A stretch of 5,644 nucleotides of DNA from Acidobacteriota bacterium. Lineage in GTDB: Bacteria; Acidobacteriota; Terriglobia; Terriglobales; Acidobacteriaceae. The translations under genes and the position numbers were made by a program. The stretch lies in the NCBI GenBank assembly GCA_025353435.1, contig JANXQR010000690.1:1-5644 (forward strand), read 5' to 3'. The notes under the pieces were generated by a model. That model did no database searches. It was not told the origin of the DNA and saw only the letters and a list, made by a program, of their open reading frames with translations. This document shows positions 4,894 to 5,644 of this stretch, piece after piece; positions within the stretch are counted from its first letter, which is position 1, and each line of letters begins with the position of its first letter.

Positions 4894-4917
4894 GAACGGT
4901 CCATCGAACGGCCCATC
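4894..4917. repeat. 12-bp tandem direct repeat in the divergent spacer
   Basis: GAACGGTCCATC (4894-4905) is followed directly by GAACGGCCCATC (4906-4917), with one difference. It lies between the divergent kdsD and thioredoxin genes, 20-45 bp upstream of the TACAAT -10 box of the thioredoxin gene and about 42-66 bp upstream of the kdsD ATG. That is a reasonable place for an activator or repressor site. No regulator is identified. Confidence 0.55.
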
Positions 4918-4937
4918 CGGCCTGCCCGCCGTTTTCG

Positions 4938-4956
4938 TACAATAAGGAGACGAGGT
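4938..4956 (+). promoter_or_regulatory. -10 box and ribosome binding site of the thioredoxin gene
   Basis: TACAAT (4938-4943) differs from the consensus -10 at one base. It is followed by AAGGAG (4944-4949) and GAGGT (4952-4956). Expected +1 is near 4950, so GAGGT, nine bases before the TTG at 4966, is the usable Shine-Dalgarno. AAGGAG is too far from the TTG and probably lies at or before the transcript start. No good -35 is seen 17 bp upstream. This arrangement favours the TTG start over the ATG at 4861, which would lie upstream of the -10. Confidence 0.5.
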
Positions 4957-4965
4957 CGATCCGCT

Positions 4966-5613
4966 TTGAAGCGCAATACCGTTGTTCTCGGCATCACGTT
5001 GCTTATCCTGGCCGCCTTTGCCTGGGCGGGATGGGCAAACTACGAATACCGCAAGCAGGCTGCCGAAAAGTTGCTGGCCAACGCCGGCCACGCTGAACTC
5101 GTCGCCGCTGGCTCCACCGACTCCGATACGGCGATGACCTCCTCGCCGCTGATGGGCAAGCCCGCGCCCGCGTTCACCCTCACAGACTTGAACGGCCAGA
5201 AAGTCTCGCTTGCCAGCTACAAGGGCAAGGCCGTTCTCATCAATTTCTGGGCCACTTGGTGCGGCCCATGCAAGCTTGAAACGCCCTGGATCGTCGAATT
5301 GCGCAACAAGTATGTTGGGCAGGGATTCGAGGTGCTCGGCGTCGACTCCGAAGCCGACGACCTTGCGCCAACCGATTCTGCCGGGTTGGCCAAGGAAAAA
5401 GCTGCGGTAGTCGACTTCGTCAAGCTGATGAAGATGCCTTACCCGGTGTTGCTGGGCGGCGACAGCCTCACCAAACCCTACGGCGGGTTGGACGCGATGC
5501 CGACTTCGTTCTACGTTGACCGCACCGGAACGGTGGTTGCGGTCCAGATGGGCATCAGCTCCAAGGACGATATGGAAGCCAAGATCCGCAAGGCGATTGG
5601 GGCTGCGAAGTGA
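4966..5613 (+). CDS. TlpA/ResA-like membrane-anchored thiol-disulfide thioredoxin
   Basis: The protein belongs to the AhpC-TSA/redoxin branch of periplasmic thioredoxins, which reduce disulfides in envelope proteins, often for cytochrome c maturation. From the TTG start it has 215 residues. An N-terminal signal anchor covers residues 4-24 (NTVVLGITLLILAAFAWAGW) after a short basic end (MKRN), followed by a linker. The redoxin domain starts at GKPAPAFTLTDLNGQKVSL (64-82), the usual TlpA entry. The active site is NFWATWCGPC (93-102) with the CGPC cysteines at 99 and 102, and the cis-proline loop is AMPTSFYVD (177-185). The segment about 127-175 is the family insertion. A start at ATG 4861 would add 35 arginine-rich residues and is less likely given the -10 at 4938. 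The stop overlaps a GTG of the next frame, indicating an operon. Confidence 0.88.
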   Translation: MKRNTVVLGITLLILAAFAWAGWANYEYRKQAAEKLLANAGHAELVAAGSTDSDTAMTSSPLMGKPAPAFTLTDLNGQKVSLASYKGKAVLINFWATWCGPCKLETPWIVELRNKYVGQGFEVLGVDSEADDLAPTDSAGLAKEKAAVVDFVKLMKMPYPVLLGGDSLTKPYGGLDAMPTSFYVDRTGTVVAVQMGISSKDDMEAKIRKAIGAAK

Positions 5614-5644
5614 AGCTCGTATTCGGAAGCCTCGTGGTTCTGGG
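5610..5644 (+). CDS. Start of a downstream gene, probable signal peptide (runs off right edge)
   Basis: GTG at 5610-5612 overlaps the TGA (5611-5613) of the thioredoxin gene as GTGA, a common translational-coupling arrangement. The visible codons read MKLVFGSLVVLG: a positive charge then hydrophobics, as at the beginning of a signal peptide or membrane protein. Only eleven full codons are seen, so no product can be named. A DsbD-like thiol:disulfide transporter would fit the context, but that is speculation. Confidence 0.45.
   Translation, partial: MKLVFGSLVVL

Overview
The window looks like a GC-rich, Gram-negative chromosomal segment, most likely from the Acidobacteriota. Gram-negative follows from kdsD, a gene of the Kdo/lipopolysaccharide pathway. 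The phylum is an inference from overall protein character and the palindromic and short tandem intergenic repeats; a proS or kdsD phylogeny would be needed to prove it.

Left part (1-1804), all genes on the minus strand. The 5' end of proS (prolyl-tRNA synthetase) runs off the left edge. The 450 bp upstream of it has no convincing protein gene. It holds a rod-like structured RNA candidate on the minus strand (about 320-465) with a 6S-RNA-like layout and a plausible extended -10 promoter. Next comes a parDE-type toxin-antitoxin pair: an intact ParD-like antitoxin (907-1173), preceded by a good sigma70-like promoter placed for a leaderless mRNA, and a ParE toxin frame (605-907) whose full length is readable but is interrupted by TAA at codon 19. 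An unrecognised 169-residue protein follows (1295-1804).

Middle part (1805-3831). A 270-bp intergenic stretch holds a long palindromic repeat, an inverted repeat and a 7-bp-period tandem repeat ending 3 bp from an SDR oxidoreductase stop codon. The palindrome shares its outer ends with a second hairpin at 1224-1260. The SDR gene (minus) is divergent, over 43 bp, from a small single-span DUF3592-like membrane protein (plus). That gene converges on a two-span membrane protein (minus), which lies just downstream of kdsD and is separated from it by an 8-bp-period tandem repeat.

Right part (3832-5644). kdsD (arabinose-5-phosphate isomerase, SIS plus two CBS domains) is divergent from a membrane-anchored TlpA/ResA-like thioredoxin that probably starts at a TTG. 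The spacer contains a 12-bp direct repeat and a TACAAT -10 box. A following plus-strand gene appears to start with a GTGA overlap and runs off the right edge.

The genes are mostly ordinary housekeeping and accessory genes. The observations most worth a second look are the nonsense-interrupted toxin beside an intact antitoxin, the candidate structured RNA upstream of proS, the two related palindromes, and the two unrelated short tandem repeats that each abut the 3' end of a gene.
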